64,000 nt of DNA from Paenibacillus mendelii (lineage in GTDB: Bacteria; Bacillota; Bacilli; Paenibacillales; Paenibacillaceae): the NCBI RefSeq assembly GCF_024498075.1, contig NZ_JANHOF010000001.1, positions 1,488,001 through 1,552,000 of the forward strand, read 5' to 3'. The notes below the pieces were generated by a model. The model was given only the letters and a program-made list of their open reading frames with translations, did not search any database and had not been told where the DNA came from. The position numbers were made by a program, and so were the translations under genes. Positions 35,306-43,723 of the stretch are shown here, in pieces. How positions within the stretch are numbered: position 1 is the stretch's first letter; each line of letters begins with the position of its first letter.

Positions 35306-37246
35306 TTATTGGAATTGCCGCAGGAATCGGTATGCAATCAAGGCTCGCATCAATAACCTGGCATCCGTGTCGTAAGCGTACTCCGGCTTGGGGGTTTGTC
35401 CGATTTTCTCGAGCGACGTCTTGATCTGATCCACGTTCAAATAATGCGAGGCGACGGGATCGCGGCATAACTTCCGCAGCTCTTCGATAAAACAGCGCCA
35501 CATCGGAATCATGCGATGAATCCAATCCGCCCCTTGAACGCCGCGAACGCGTTGGTTTAACCGAACGTCATCAGGCAAATACGATTCGGTCGCCCTTCGG
35601 ACGAGCGAACGGTCCATCCCGTTCTGGACATACTGCTCGATCGGCACGGACAGGCAGAAGCGAACCACTCTCGGATCGGCTGTCGGGTCCCGTTCCCAAA
35701 CGGAGTAGTGCAAGGAAAACTTGGTTATGGATGTACCTTGATGGTTAGAGGCTGCCAAATTTCCGAATTGATAGTCTCTCGCCTCGAACTCGTCGAATGA
35801 GGCGCCTTCCAAGCCGACATCATGAAGGCGAAGCTTTTCGAAAACGTTCGTTCTTGCCGCCAAATCCGGATGGATGACATTCGGAATTTCGTTCTTCGGC
35901 CTTCTGGAATAAAAAGATCGGGTCGCATATGGAAAGGCTTGTTTGCCGATGATGGGTAGCAACCGGGATCTTCCGATATTCATTCGTCTTCCATAATGCT
36001 TGAGCTCGCGGTAAAAATGGAACCAGCGCAGCTTCCTTAAAAGTTTGGCATAATAATCCATGGCCGGGCCCCAGGAAATGGAGTAATTCCCCCGCGCGCC
36101 AGTCAAAAGCACGCCGACGCCATCCTGCTGAGCTTTTTCAAGAATCCCTTTGATCCAGAACGAATTCTCGAAGAACTTATAAGGCGCCTCCAGAAGCCCA
36201 ATCAAATCGTCGATTTCATCGAACGAGTTTCTGCCTGGAAAATCCAAGCCGTTGTGCGTGATATTCCCTACGTGCCGTACTGCGGCTTGAATGTAAGGAC
36301 TTTCGTCGGCAACCATCCTTCTCGAGGTCCAATCCACGAAATCGGGCGAAGGAACGTAACTGTAGGTATGCAAGGTTTTCCCTTCTTTAAGCAAAGGGTT
36401 CGCGGCAAAGCCGACAACTGCGCCGGAGTCCAATCCTCCGCTTAAGCTTGCGCCGACCTGCCGGAATGTCCGAAGCTTCGACGTGACGGCTTCCTGGAAA
36501 ACGTCTCGAAACGCTTCCTCGTATTCGCCGTTCGTTTTCAGCCGAAGCTGCTCCCGAGGCGCTTCCAACGAATCGTACTGCCCCAGCGCCAATTTCCCGT
36601 CCTCGACCGTAAGCCAGTGTGCTGGAGGCAGCTGCTCGATATCGCGGTATACCGTGGCATTCACCTCGATGGAGTCGAGAATAATGGGAATAGCCAGAAA
36701 CTCCGCAAACCATGACTCGTTAAGCGCCTTCTTGACGCCGGTTAGTTCGAATAACGGATTGACCGCTGTGCAAAAAGCGAACTGCCGCTCTTGCCGGTGA
36801 TAATACAGCGTACGGCTTCCCAATAAATCGCGGGCTCCGAACAGAAGGCGCTTCTTCTCATCCCAGAGGACAAAGGCGAAATCGCCGATCAAATAGCGAG
36901 GGGCTTCCCTCTCCCATTTCAGGTATGCCAATAAAATAAGCTCGCTGTCGGTCATCCCTTTCCGCCGGTCATGATCAACCTGCAGCCGGTTAAACAATTC
37001 CTCCCGGTTGTCGATGATCGCATCCGCGGTTATGGCCAGCCGTTTGAGACCGTCATAATAGGGCAGACGTTCATGGACCGATTCCGGTGTAATCCATTGG
37101 GCATGGCAGCCCAGAAATACGGGTCCGTTTTGCCAGATTTGCACGTCATCGGCCGGGTATCTTCGCAATGCTTGCATAAGCTTCTTGCTGTCCTCTATCG
37201 ATACAGTCTCTTCGTCATAACAAAGAATGCCGGCAATTGCGCTCAT
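35306..37246 (-). CDS. Lasso peptide macrolactam synthetase (asparagine synthase-like), C2
   Basis: A 646-residue ATP-dependent cyclase that adenylates the core Asp9 side chain and joins it to the core N-terminus. It starts MSAIAG, so the Cys2 of true glutamine amidotransferases is replaced by Ser and the glutaminase domain is inactive, as is normal for lasso C proteins. The ATP pyrophosphatase loop 'ASLSGGLDSGAVV' lies near residue 268. CGGAGGAAAT precedes ATG 37246; the longer frame to 37270 has no site. It is a full-length paralogue of C1. Its own precursor follows 30 bases downstream, so C2 probably cyclises A2. Confidence 0.92.
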   Translation of the reverse strand: MSAIAGILCYDEETVSIEDSKKLMQALRRYPADDVQIWQNGPVFLGCHAQWITPESVHERLPYYDGLKRLAITADAIIDNREELFNRLQVDHDRRKGMTDSELILLAYLKWEREAPRYLIGDFAFVLWDEKKRLLFGARDLLGSRTLYYHRQERQFAFCTAVNPLFELTGVKKALNESWFAEFLAIPIILDSIEVNATVYRDIEQLPPAHWLTVEDGKLALGQYDSLEAPREQLRLKTNGEYEEAFRDVFQEAVTSKLRTFRQVGASLSGGLDSGAVVGFAANPLLKEGKTLHTYSYVPSPDFVDWTSRRMVADESPYIQAAVRHVGNITHNGLDFPGRNSFDEIDDLIGLLEAPYKFFENSFWIKGILEKAQQDGVGVLLTGARGNYSISWGPAMDYYAKLLRKLRWFHFYRELKHYGRRMNIGRSRLLPIIGKQAFPYATRSFYSRRPKNEIPNVIHPDLAARTNVFEKLRLHDVGLEGASFDEFEARDYQFGNLAASNHQGTSITKFSLHYSVWERDPTADPRVVRFCLSVPIEQYVQNGMDRSLVRRATESYLPDDVRLNQRVRGVQGADWIHRMIPMWRCFIEELRKLCRDPVASHYLNVDQIKTSLEKIGQTPKPEYAYDTDARLLMRALIAYRFLRQFQ

Positions 37247-37388
37247 ATTTCCTCCGATGTTGCTTGACATCCCGCTGTGCGGAATCGTTTTATCATATCC
37301 GGCAGTAAAAATGCCTTATTTTTATATTATTTCGAATATTCACTTTACTTTAAGGGGGTCGTCCCTGGATTAGCATGTGGAGGGCTTA

Positions 37389-38555
37389 TCAGGCTCCCTG
37401 CCTCACCTGCCGCCATAACCAAACGAACGGCCTTAAAGGAAAATACAGAAAATGCAAGGACTTCGGAAGCGGCAGCGCCTCTGTATCCCGGAAGCTGGGA
37501 TATAACTGACTGATCAAATAAACCGACTTTTGCCACTTCGTCTTCAATGCAAACAAATATCGTTTATACGTTCTGTCCAATTCCTTGGAGCCCGGCGCAA
37601 AAGAGACCATGTCCCGGATGAAATAGAGCGCACGCTGCGCCAGTTCGCGCTGATGCGCGCCTAGGAGCATCGGCCCTGCTTCATGCGGAATCGGCGTACG
37701 GAACAAGCCGGAGGCCAGCGTAAGCGCCTGCCCGCCCAAATGCAGACAGTGGTAACGGCGCATGAGCGGGATGAGCATGCCCCAATTCAAGTTTCGGCGC
37801 GCCATCCTGTCGATGTCCGCCAGCCAGCGGAGCCGAAACCAGCCGTGACGGGCGCCATGCGATACGAGATACATGAAGAGGTCTTCGCTCCCGAGCAAAA
37901 AGACGTCATGTTTGGATAGCGGGCTGCGCCTTCTCCGTTTCCAGAGCTCTTCGAACGGCGGTTCTTTCCCCATGTCGGAATTGAGCCGCCAATGAATTTC
38001 CAATTGAATTCTCGTTTGCGGGTGCGTAAAGGAAATATGGTGAACCTTCCACTTCCAGTTGAATACGCGCGGAACGCTTTTATCGCTATTATAGCCAAGC
38101 TGTAGCAGCATGTTCTCCACGGTCTCGACGTCGGCCATCGGAATGAGAATGTCCAAGTCCTTGGACGTCCTGAGAGAGAGATCCCCGTATAAATCCTGGG
38201 CAAGCACCGGCCCTTTCAGGACTAACGGAAGTACTCCGTTCTCCTGAAGGGTCCTGCAAACCCGTTCCATTTCTCCGCTTAAACGAAGCATTTGAAACGT
38301 ATTTTGAACGAAATCGCGATGAAGGACTTGCAGAACATCGGCAGGAATCAATTCGCTGGTTTTCATAGTGGCATACAGCTGCGGATAAACCCGGTGATGT
38401 CGGACCAGTGCCAGAAATTGATTCCAATCGATGTTCGGCAGCGATGGTTTATCCGATTGCTGCGCTTGTGGATCGGCACCCGTCCGCATGAACGCCAGCA
38501 TGATGTTTAATTCCTCCGGAAAAGCCCTTAAATCAAGCGTACAATCGTTATCCAT
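37389..38555 (-). CDS. Nucleotidyltransferase-family tailoring protein (N)
   Basis: A 388-residue protein with a nucleotidyltransferase-fold signature, 'GPVLAQDLYGDLSLRTSKD' followed by 'LDILIP' near residue 145, of the NTP_transf_5 type found in Bacillales lasso clusters. Such proteins have been linked to further modification, possibly glycosylation, of the kinase-added phosphate, but the chemistry is not settled. ATG 38555 follows AAGGTG by nine bases and begins three bases after the B2 stop; the long N-terminal extension in frame is not credible, since it overlaps B2. It is a single copy between the two modules and may serve both peptides. Confidence 0.8.
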   Translation of the reverse strand: MDNDCTLDLRAFPEELNIMLAFMRTGADPQAQQSDKPSLPNIDWNQFLALVRHHRVYPQLYATMKTSELIPADVLQVLHRDFVQNTFQMLRLSGEMERVCRTLQENGVLPLVLKGPVLAQDLYGDLSLRTSKDLDILIPMADVETVENMLLQLGYNSDKSVPRVFNWKWKVHHISFTHPQTRIQLEIHWRLNSDMGKEPPFEELWKRRRRSPLSKHDVFLLGSEDLFMYLVSHGARHGWFRLRWLADIDRMARRNLNWGMLIPLMRRYHCLHLGGQALTLASGLFRTPIPHEAGPMLLGAHQRELAQRALYFIRDMVSFAPGSKELDRTYKRYLFALKTKWQKSVYLISQLYPSFRDTEALPLPKSLHFLYFPLRPFVWLWRQVRQGA

Positions 38556-38557
38556 AT

Positions 38558-39025
38558 TCAGGCACCTTCCATCCTCTCCGCGCGTTTTTCCGATCCGAAT
38601 AAGGCCACCGCCGTGAACATCCGCATTTCCTCGGCTCCGGTCACATAGAAGGGCCCGCTTCGAAGCCAAGCATGAGCGATCATCTTCCCTTCGGCATCCC
38701 TCGCCGTTCCCAAATAAAGCGTACTCTCGATCTTCCGCCGTTCCAGCATTTTTTTGGCGGCGATCGCCCTGACCAAACATTGGCTTTCCCAGAACGTGTG
38801 GCGGCTCATGACCCTGACCGCCTGCGATACGCAGCGGATTGTGTTCTCATCCGACGGAATGCGAGCCAGCGGCGTTTCCATCATGCGTTTTCCTAGGGAA
38901 GGCGCGATCCTGGAGAACGGCATCGCTTTCATCACGCGCGCCAACCCCAAATACATCAGCGCTTCCAGCATCAGCCACTTCCTCTCCCCAGGCAATGACA
39001 GAAACTTCGCCAGGTTACGCTTCAC
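38558..39025 (-). CDS. Lasso peptide leader protease, B2 (transglutaminase-like)
   Basis: A 155-residue cysteine protease that removes the leader after the Thr-x site. The catalytic Cys is in 'WESQCLVRAIAA' (Cys83) and the His in 'IAHAWLRSG' (His118). I could not assign the third, acidic triad residue with certainty. The start is GTG at 39025, inside the end of B1 (11-base overlap), so translation is coupled. Only one B2 is encoded for two precursors, consistent with their identical -2/-1 residues (Thr-Met). Confidence 0.9.
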   Translation of the reverse strand: MKRNLAKFLSLPGERKWLMLEALMYLGLARVMKAMPFSRIAPSLGKRMMETPLARIPSDENTIRCVSQAVRVMSRHTFWESQCLVRAIAAKKMLERRKIESTLYLGTARDAEGKMIAHAWLRSGPFYVTGAEEMRMFTAVALFGSEKRAERMEGA

Positions 39026-39311
39026 CTTTCCGGACCTCGATCAACGCTTCCTCCTGCAGGTTCCTCAGAAATGCGGCCACCTGTTCCTCGCAAGCCGAGC
39101 GCTCGACGTTGTATTCGGACACAAGCTCGTCAACCAGCTGTCTTACCGGGATTGGCGAAGCGATAAGCTCCCAAACCCTGCCGCCGACCGCGCCAAGATT
39201 GTAATATTTTCCGGAATCGACGCAGAACATGACCTTCTCTCCGCTCATGTCGCTAACAACGCTGCCCGCCGACTGAACGACCGTTTGTTCTTCAACGTTT
39301 GAATTCGTCAT
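39015..39311 (-). CDS. Lasso peptide B1 protein (PqqD-like leader-binding domain)
   Basis: A 98-residue PqqD-family RiPP recognition element that binds the leader and presents it to B2. 'EKVMFCVDSGKYYNLGAVGG' and 'RVWELIASPIPVRQLVDEL' are characteristic, followed by a helical C-terminus ending 'EEALIEVRKGEA'. Its ATG overlaps the K1 stop (ATGA). With only one B1 present, it must recognise both leaders, which share the W-x2-P-x-L-x2-L pattern at identical spacing. Confidence 0.92.
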   Translation of the reverse strand: MTNSNVEEQTVVQSAGSVVSDMSGEKVMFCVDSGKYYNLGAVGGRVWELIASPIPVRQLVDELVSEYNVERSACEEQVAAFLRNLQEEALIEVRKGEA

Positions 39312-40255
39312 TTGTCTTCCTCTCCTTCTCTAATCGTTTGAATGATCTCGGATACAAGTCGATTGGCCGTAACCCCTTCAAGCGGCCTGTTTAATTGATA
39401 CCCCTTCATTTGCTTAGCTATGCCCTCCGAAACCTTGAAATGCCATTGCTCCAGCCCGAGACGGCGAATCCGTCTGTTCCGGTACGTATGAAGCAGCATG
39501 ACGCCAAGCCGCTCGAGATTCGGCAAGGGTCTAACGCTGACTGCTTCCGCCTGCGACTTTACCAGCTCGAACGCTCCCTCAAACGGGATTGGACCGTCGC
39601 AAACTCGGGTGGCCACCGGCTCGGCGTATTTCGCGATTTCCCGGTAACCCGGCCGATAATTCCCTCGCTCCATGCTCATACCAAGATCGAGGCATTCCCG
39701 CCACAGCTTCTGCTGCGGATAGGATGGCGCAACCACAGGCATTCCGCCGTCGCCCGCCAGGGTAACCGCAATGACGTCGTCGCTTATAAGGCGATGCCCC
39801 TCACTGACAAAAGCGGCCGCGAGCGTCGATTTCCCCGCTCCCGAATCGCCAAGAAAGGCATACGCTTTGCCGTCGATTTCGACCGCGCTTCCGTGCAAAG
39901 GCAGCGTATTTCGAATCATCAGCAGCGTATCCATGCAGGGGCCCAACAAGTACACGCGAACTTTCTCCGGATCCGCTCCCGCAAGAGGAGAAACCGTAAT
40001 TTTGCGTCCATCCTCGATGCAATAAAAGGCCGTCTCCGGAATAAGAAACAGAAACCGGTTATCGATGCGCGCGAAATTACTGCCGGCGGACTCCAACTGG
40101 ACCCATAACCGGTCCGGAACGCCCGCTTCAATGACGATATCCGCATTTGCACGTTCTTCCACATCAACGGATACGGGCAGCTCAGGCAGCGGAATTTCGC
40201 TTGAAATCCGTAAGCCGAAGGCCCTATATTCGGTTTGCTGCGCCACTGATATCAT
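39308..40255 (-). CDS. Lasso-peptide Ser kinase (HPr kinase-like), K1
   Basis: A 315-residue HPr-kinase-type protein predicted to phosphorylate the C-terminal Ser of precursor A1. 'LPLHGSAVEIDGKAYAFLGD' leads into Walker A 'GDSGAGKSTLAAAF' (about residues 136-148), followed by 'LISDDVIAVT' and 'PSYPQQKLWRECLDLGMSM'. ATG 40255 follows GAGGTG by six bases; the GTG at 40264 overlaps that site and is unlikely. It is a paralogue of K2 with the same neighbours (cyclase, precursor, hairpin, kinase). Confidence 0.88.
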   Translation of the reverse strand: MISVAQQTEYRAFGLRISSEIPLPELPVSVDVEERANADIVIEAGVPDRLWVQLESAGSNFARIDNRFLFLIPETAFYCIEDGRKITVSPLAGADPEKVRVYLLGPCMDTLLMIRNTLPLHGSAVEIDGKAYAFLGDSGAGKSTLAAAFVSEGHRLISDDVIAVTLAGDGGMPVVAPSYPQQKLWRECLDLGMSMERGNYRPGYREIAKYAEPVATRVCDGPIPFEGAFELVKSQAEAVSVRPLPNLERLGVMLLHTYRNRRIRRLGLEQWHFKVSEGIAKQMKGYQLNRPLEGVTANRLVSEIIQTIREGEEDK

Positions 40256-40289
40256 ACCGTTCACCTCTTTCGCCGTTAATGAGGGAAGA

Positions 40290-40326
40290 TGTCCTTATAT
40301 AATCCTTAGTGGATGGTATAAGGACA
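40290..40326 (-). promoter_or_regulatory. Hairpin between precursor A1 and kinase K1
   Basis: TGTCCTTATA pairs perfectly with TATAAGGACA, and an inner ATCC/GGAT pair tightens the loop. It starts about 30 bases after the A1 stop, the same place as the hairpin behind A2, and probably sets the ratio of precursor to enzyme mRNA. Confidence 0.65.
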
Positions 40327-40356
40327 CATAAGGAATAAATGAAAAGAAAAGTAAAT

Positions 40357-40494
40357 TTAGCTTGGATTGTAGATGTCCATATCGTCTGTCGTAACGAAGT
40401 CGATCGTTGTGTTGCCTTTGCCATACATCGTTTCACTTACGTTGAGGGATTCCAGAGTCGGAACCATCCATTCTTTTTTCGCTTCGTTTGTCAT
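40357..40494 (-). CDS. Lasso peptide precursor A1
   Basis: A 45-residue peptide with GGGAGGTGAG before its ATG. The leader shows W9-x2-P12-x-L14-x2-L17 and Thr22 at -2, at the same positions as in A2. Cleavage after Met23 gives a 22-residue core beginning YGKGNTTID: Tyr1 would be joined to Asp9 in a nine-residue ring. The tail, FVTTDDMDIYNPS, is acidic, has bulky Phe10, Ile18 and Tyr19, and ends in Ser. Tyr at core position 1 is rare; Gly is usual and Ala occurs in paeninodin. It lies 29 bases after cyclase C1. Product is presumably a phosphorylated lasso peptide; stability of the thread is inference. Confidence 0.9.
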   Translation of the reverse strand: MTNEAKKEWMVPTLESLNVSETMYGKGNTTIDFVTTDDMDIYNPS

Positions 40495-40523
40495 GTTTCT
40501 CACCTCCCTTCAGTATTTTCCCT

Positions 40524-42464
40524 TCACTGCATTCGTTTCAGGAACCGGTATATGATCAGGCTCCGCATCAGCATTCTCATCTCCGGCTGGAAAGCCTGCT
40601 CCGGACGCGGTTCCACGCCGAGCCGCAAAACGGCTTCTTTGATCCGGTCGACATAGAGATAAGCTGCCGCAACGGGATCGTCGTAAAGCTGCCGCAGCTC
40701 GCTCTCGAGTAATTTCCATCCGGGAATGATGCGGTGTACCCAATCGGCTCCCTGTACGCCCCGCACGCGCTGATTCAGCCGTACTTCGTCGGGCAAATAA
40801 TGCTTCGTCGCCCTCCGGATCAGTGCGCGATCCAAGCCGTTTCGAACATATTGCTCCACCGGCACCGAGAAGCAGAAGCGAACGACCCTGGGATCGCAGG
40901 TCGGATCTCGCTCCCATACGCCGTAGCGCAAGGACAATTTAGTTGCCGATGCGCCGTTCTTGTTGCCGACAGGCAAGCTCTTCATCTTTTCCTTCCGAAG
41001 CTCCAGCGGATCGGCGATCATGGAGCCGTTCACGCCGATCCCGCTGTCCCGAAGCTTGGCGAACACGTCGGTCCGCCTGGCAAAATCGGGATGGATCAGC
41101 ATCGTCGGAATGTCGGTTCCGCCGTCCGTGTTCGAACGTTTGGCGAGGATGGGGAAGGCCTCTTTGCAAATAATGGACATGAGGCGCTTTCCGCCAATTC
41201 CTTTATTGGCGCTGTACAGACGAAACTCGCGCATGAATTGCTGCCATTTCAGCTTCCTTAGCAGCTCCGCGTAATAATATACGGCAGGTCCCCACGAGAC
41301 CGTGAAATTCCCTCTCGCTCCGGTTAACAGGACGCCTACTCCCTGCTGTCCGGCCTGCTCGTGCATCCCTTTCAGCCAGAACGAATTCTCGAAAAACTTA
41401 TAGGGCGTCTCAAGGATGTCCAGCCAATCGTCCACCTGGGACATCGGACTGATCCCCTCGAAATCCATATACCGCTCCGAGATGTTTCCCGCATGGCGAA
41501 CCGTGGCTTGAATGAACCGGCTCTCGTCGGCTGTCGCGCTTGAAGGCGTCCAATCGGCAAAATCGTGTGTTGGGATATAGCTGTAGGTATGCAGCGATTT
41601 CCCTTCTTCCCGCAAAGCGCGCGCCGCGAAGCTGGCGACCGCTCCCGAGTCCAAACCGCCGCTTAACGTTGCTGCCACCTGGCGATGCGTCCGGAGTCTG
41701 GACTTCACCGCTTCCCCGAATACGTCCCGGAACGCCTCCTCGTACTCTCGGTCGGATTTGAGCCGCAGCATCTCCTTCGGCTCGAGGGAGCCGTGAGCGG
41801 AGAGCGAGACTCGTCCGTCCGAGACGGTAACCGTATGCGCCGGCGGCACTTGATGAATATGCCGGTATGGCGTGGAGCCGACGTCCGTTGATTCGTACAT
41901 TTCCGGAATGGCCATGAATTCCGCGAGCCAAGGCTCGTAAAGCTCCTTCGCGACATCCGGCAGCGCAAACAAGGGCGCGATCGTTGTTCCGAAGGCAAAA
42001 CGCCGGGCATCGCGATGATAATACAGGCAGCGGTTACCGAACAAGTCCCGCGCGCCGAAGAGGAGCCGCTCCTGTTCATCCCAGATGACGAAGGCGAAAT
42101 CGCCGACCAGATGCTTCGGAGCTTCCCGCCCCCATTTCCGGTAAGCAAGCAAGATAAGCTCGCTGTCGGTCATGCCGGCGCGATCGGTAGGACGAACCTG
42201 CAGCAGGTCAAACAATTCCCGGCGATTGTCGATAATGGCATCCGCAACGATGGCCAGCCTAAACGCCGGATCGTAATAGGGCAGCCGTTCGTGTACGGAC
42301 TCGGGCGTAATCCATTTGGAACGGCAGCCGAGAAAGATAGGACCGTCCGTCCAGGTTTGGACATCGTCGGCGTCGTACCGCTCCATGGCTTCCATCATGG
42401 CGCTGCCGTCCTCGAACCCGGCAGGCTGCCCGTCGAACCTGAGCAGGCCGGCAATGGCGCTCAT
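40524..42464 (-). CDS. Lasso peptide macrolactam synthetase (asparagine synthase-like), C1
   Basis: A 646-residue asparagine-synthase-fold cyclase that closes the Tyr1-Asp9 ring of A1. It begins MSAIAG (no Cys2, so no glutaminase activity) and has the ATP loop 'ATLSGGLDSGAV' at residues 268-273. The C-terminal half ends with the family-typical 'LIIYRFLKRMQ', almost as in C2. Its ATG overlaps the sulfotransferase stop (ATGA), tying the lasso genes translationally to the EPS operon. Size and layout equal C2, indicating module duplication. Confidence 0.93.
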   Translation of the reverse strand: MSAIAGLLRFDGQPAGFEDGSAMMEAMERYDADDVQTWTDGPIFLGCRSKWITPESVHERLPYYDPAFRLAIVADAIIDNRRELFDLLQVRPTDRAGMTDSELILLAYRKWGREAPKHLVGDFAFVIWDEQERLLFGARDLFGNRCLYYHRDARRFAFGTTIAPLFALPDVAKELYEPWLAEFMAIPEMYESTDVGSTPYRHIHQVPPAHTVTVSDGRVSLSAHGSLEPKEMLRLKSDREYEEAFRDVFGEAVKSRLRTHRQVAATLSGGLDSGAVASFAARALREEGKSLHTYSYIPTHDFADWTPSSATADESRFIQATVRHAGNISERYMDFEGISPMSQVDDWLDILETPYKFFENSFWLKGMHEQAGQQGVGVLLTGARGNFTVSWGPAVYYYAELLRKLKWQQFMREFRLYSANKGIGGKRLMSIICKEAFPILAKRSNTDGGTDIPTMLIHPDFARRTDVFAKLRDSGIGVNGSMIADPLELRKEKMKSLPVGNKNGASATKLSLRYGVWERDPTCDPRVVRFCFSVPVEQYVRNGLDRALIRRATKHYLPDEVRLNQRVRGVQGADWVHRIIPGWKLLESELRQLYDDPVAAAYLYVDRIKEAVLRLGVEPRPEQAFQPEMRMLMRSLIIYRFLKRMQ

Positions 42465-43723
42465 TTCTTCCCCCCGCCGCTGGTCAAGTAGGTCGACGCC
42501 AGTGTCGACAGCCGGCTGCCGAAGGGAATCAGCGATTTCAACCGGGAGATTTTTCGGTTCATGGCATCCAGCTGCGATTTTAGATGCCTCTTCTCCATGG
42601 CGCCGAGCTCCAGGCGCTTCTCGAGCGCGCGCACAGTCATCTGCAACTGAAGCGTATTGTCCGGGCGGGTCCCGTCAACCGGAACGAACTGGTGCTCCGT
42701 CAACGCCAAGCTTCTTCCTGCGGCGGCTTCGGATTTCATCGCATAGCCCTCTTCCCATCTGCAGCCCGTCGCATCCGCCAATTGCTTGGCGCGCAGCGCG
42801 ATCAGCTCTGTATCCGGCTCCATCTCGAAGCGTACGCCCGTCAGCTTCTCGGCCTCGTCCAGCTGCTCGGCATAGCCGAGATCGTGAAAGATTTGCGCCC
42901 CGAGCGCCCGGCCGTACAGTTCGATCTCCCGCTTGTCCAATACCCCTTTCCAGATGGCGACTGATTCCTGATTGGGTTCCGTATGGTTCGCCACGAACGG
43001 ATCGCCTACGCCCATGCTGAAGTATAAGTCGGACTTGGCGGAGTTCATGAAGTTCCCGTACTTTTCCATTCCCTCTTCGTAATCGCAGCCGAGAAACCGG
43101 CAAACCTCCGATAATTGCGCCTTGGGATCCGCCACCAGTCTTTCGTAATGCAGCCGATGCGCGTACAGGTTATCTTTGGCGAAATATTGATAATACCGGA
43201 ACAACCCAACGGTAAGATCGGCGATTTTCATATCGAAGCCCGGATTGCGCAGGCCTTCCGTCAAATCGAAGCCTACGCCTCTTTGCTGGTTCACCTTCTT
43301 ATAAGAGGCGAGCACCGAGAACGGGTTCCGGATGAGCCAGATCCGCCTGGAATGCGGAAACAGCGCGTCCAAAAATTCCAGCAGATAGTAATAACGGGGC
43401 GACTTGTCGATGACCAGCTCCGCTCTTGCACTGCTTTGCAGCAAGCCGTTATATACCTGAAGCGCGAATGCCCTGCATGCGTCTTCGAAGGTTTCATGCG
43501 GCAGGACGCCGTTGAAAAATTGGGATACGATGCCTGTTCCGCCGTATGCCCTGCGCTGCGGCGATTGCAGGTCGACCAGACTCATCAGAAACCACATTTC
43601 CTGCGTCGCGAACATTTTGCTGTGATTTTGGAGCATCACCGTAGCCAACGAACTTCCGCTTCTGGGCGTGCAAAGCAAGAAAACAAGATTGTTGCCTTTC
43701 GAATCGATCAAATCACTCTTCAC
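42461..43723 (-). CDS. Sulfotransferase family protein
   Basis: A 420-residue predicted PAPS-dependent sulfotransferase. 'VFLLCTPRSGSSLATVMLQN' near residue 14 is the 5'-phosphosulfate binding loop, and 'RIWLIRNPFSVLASYKKV' is the 3'-phosphate binding motif. A C-terminal coiled coil (about residues 365-405) is unusual and may mediate partner binding. The start is a GTG overlapping the glycosidase stop (GTGA), and its stop overlaps the C1 start. It could sulfate the EPS, or, given the coupling, a lasso peptide (Tyr, Ser and Thr are present in both cores). The PAPS source is unclear since the local cysC is dead. Confidence 0.82.
   Translation of the reverse strand: MKSDLIDSKGNNLVFLLCTPRSGSSLATVMLQNHSKMFATQEMWFLMSLVDLQSPQRRAYGGTGIVSQFFNGVLPHETFEDACRAFALQVYNGLLQSSARAELVIDKSPRYYYLLEFLDALFPHSRRIWLIRNPFSVLASYKKVNQQRGVGFDLTEGLRNPGFDMKIADLTVGLFRYYQYFAKDNLYAHRLHYERLVADPKAQLSEVCRFLGCDYEEGMEKYGNFMNSAKSDLYFSMGVGDPFVANHTEPNQESVAIWKGVLDKREIELYGRALGAQIFHDLGYAEQLDEAEKLTGVRFEMEPDTELIALRAKQLADATGCRWEEGYAMKSEAAAGRSLALTEHQFVPVDGTRPDNTLQLQMTVRALEKRLELGAMEKRHLKSQLDAMNRKISRLKSLIPFGSRLSTLASTYLTSGGGKK

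Noticed and set aside
35306..37246. Ordinary asparagine synthetase (asnB) annotation
   Set aside because: The Cys2 needed for glutamine hydrolysis is missing and a lasso precursor lies directly downstream, so a lasso cyclase is the better call; the same holds for 40524-42464.
38556..38780. N-terminal extension of the nucleotidyltransferase
   Set aside because: It lies entirely within the B2 gene in another frame and has Arg/Gly-rich shadow composition; ATG 38555 has a ribosome-binding site.
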